Of a stretch of DNA of 12,234 bases, positions 11,866 to 12,234 are shown one piece after another. The notes under the pieces were generated by a model that had not been told where the DNA came from, searched no databases, and saw only the letters and a list, made by a program, of their open reading frames with translations. The DNA lies in NCBI GenBank assembly GCA_031556475.1, contig JAVBSY010000119.1, forward strand, positions 1-12,234. Direction: 5' to 3'. The stretch comes from Azoarcus sp031556475 (GTDB lineage: Bacteria > Pseudomonadota > Gammaproteobacteria > Burkholderiales > Rhodocyclaceae). Positions within the stretch are counted from its first letter, which is position 1. The number at the start of each line of letters is the position of its first letter. The position numbers were made by a program, and so were the translations under genes.

Positions 11866-12234
11866 ATGAATACGAAACGACTGGCCGAAAGCTACGCCAG
11901 GGGCGCCACCGATGTGCCGCTGATCGAGCAGACCATCGGTAATTTTTTCGATGAAATGGTCGAGCGCCAACCCGACCGCGAGGCGCTGGTGAGCCGCCAC
12001 GAGGGCAAGCGCTACACCTACCGCGAACTGCAGACCGAAGCCAATCGGCTTGCCAGCGCACTGTTGCGCCTGGGATTGGAGCAAGGCGACCGTGTCGGCA
12101 TCTGGTCGCACAACAACGCGCCGTGGGTGTTGATGCAACTGGCGACGGCGAAGATCGGCATCATCCTGGTCAATATCAACCCGGCCTACCGCGTGGCGGA
12201 GCTGGAATACGCGCTCAACAAGGTCGACTGCAAG
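11866..12234 (+). CDS. AMP-dependent acyl-CoA ligase, N-terminal part (runs off window)
   Basis: The frame is open from ATG 11866 to the window end (123 residues, no stop), so the gene is cut by the window edge. The translation begins MNTKRLAESYARGATDVPL and shows the start of an adenylate-forming (ANL) ligase: TIGNFFDEMVERQPDREALV, YTYRELQTEANRLASALL, GLEQGDRVGIWSHNN and GIILVNINPAYRVAELEYAL are typical of medium/long-chain fatty acyl-CoA synthetases. The P-loop and catalytic lysine regions lie beyond the window. The start has Shine-Dalgarno GGAGGGG eight bases upstream. It follows ivd by 91 bp in the same direction; such a ligase could activate isovalerate or another short or branched acid for the dehydrogenase. 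The substrate cannot be told from this fragment. Confidence 0.88.
   Translation, partial: MNTKRLAESYARGATDVPLIEQTIGNFFDEMVERQPDREALVSRHEGKRYTYRELQTEANRLASALLRLGLEQGDRVGIWSHNNAPWVLMQLATAKIGIILVNINPAYRVAELEYALNKVDCK

Noticed and set aside
1..12234. Mobile element, CRISPR array, tRNA or prophage remnant
   Set aside because: I looked for transposase/integrase frames, evenly spaced identical repeats and cloverleaf-like segments and saw none; gene content and order look like ordinary chromosomal backbone.

Overview
The window looks like a piece of a GC-rich (by eye about 60-65% G+C) Gram-negative chromosome, most probably a betaproteobacterium. The order pyrG-kdsA-DUF1330 gene-eno-ftsB is characteristic of that class. 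kdsA (Kdo/LPS synthesis), a lipoprotein and periplasmic proteins show an outer membrane. The protein sequences feel Rhodocyclales-like, but that finer placement is an impression. I see no tRNA or rRNA gene, CRISPR array, insertion sequence or phage gene.

Layout. (1) 2-646: C-terminal end of an acetoacetyl-CoA synthetase, followed by an isochorismatase-fold hydrolase (741-1283). (2) 1458-5967: housekeeping block on the + strand: CTP synthase, Kdo-8-phosphate synthase, a DUF1330 protein, enolase and FtsB. The first three genes overlap by 4 bp at each junction. (3) 6043-8320: four minus-strand genes: a two-CBS-domain protein, an NlpC/P60 lipoprotein, a C-type lysozyme inhibitor-like protein and a SIMPL/DUF541 periplasmic protein. 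Three of the four are envelope proteins. (4) 8539-9713: a TerC-family membrane protein translationally coupled to a UspA-type stress protein, divergent from the SIMPL gene. (5) 9760-12234: a TetR regulator divergent from isovaleryl-CoA dehydrogenase, which is followed by the N-terminal third or less of an acyl-CoA ligase that runs off the window.

How they fit together. CTP synthase makes the CTP used to activate Kdo, KdsA makes Kdo-8-phosphate, and enolase makes the phosphoenolpyruvate that KdsA consumes, so the central block is metabolically coherent. Isovaleryl-CoA dehydrogenase (leucine catabolism) and acetoacetyl-CoA synthetase (use of the acetoacetate that leucine yields) sit at opposite ends of the window, about 10 kb apart.

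The most interesting signals are regulatory. The tetR/ivd gap holds two copies of TGAA-N6-TTCA, 19 bp apart; one overlaps the -35 of a good ivd promoter. The SIMPL/terC gap holds an 11-13 bp-phased array of GTAAR elements that resembles a CpxR/OmpR-family binding array. The ftsB stop region holds a hairpin whose U-tract for the opposing gene comes from the lysine codons of ftsB. I found no convincing undescribed multi-gene system; nearly every gene belongs to a known family.
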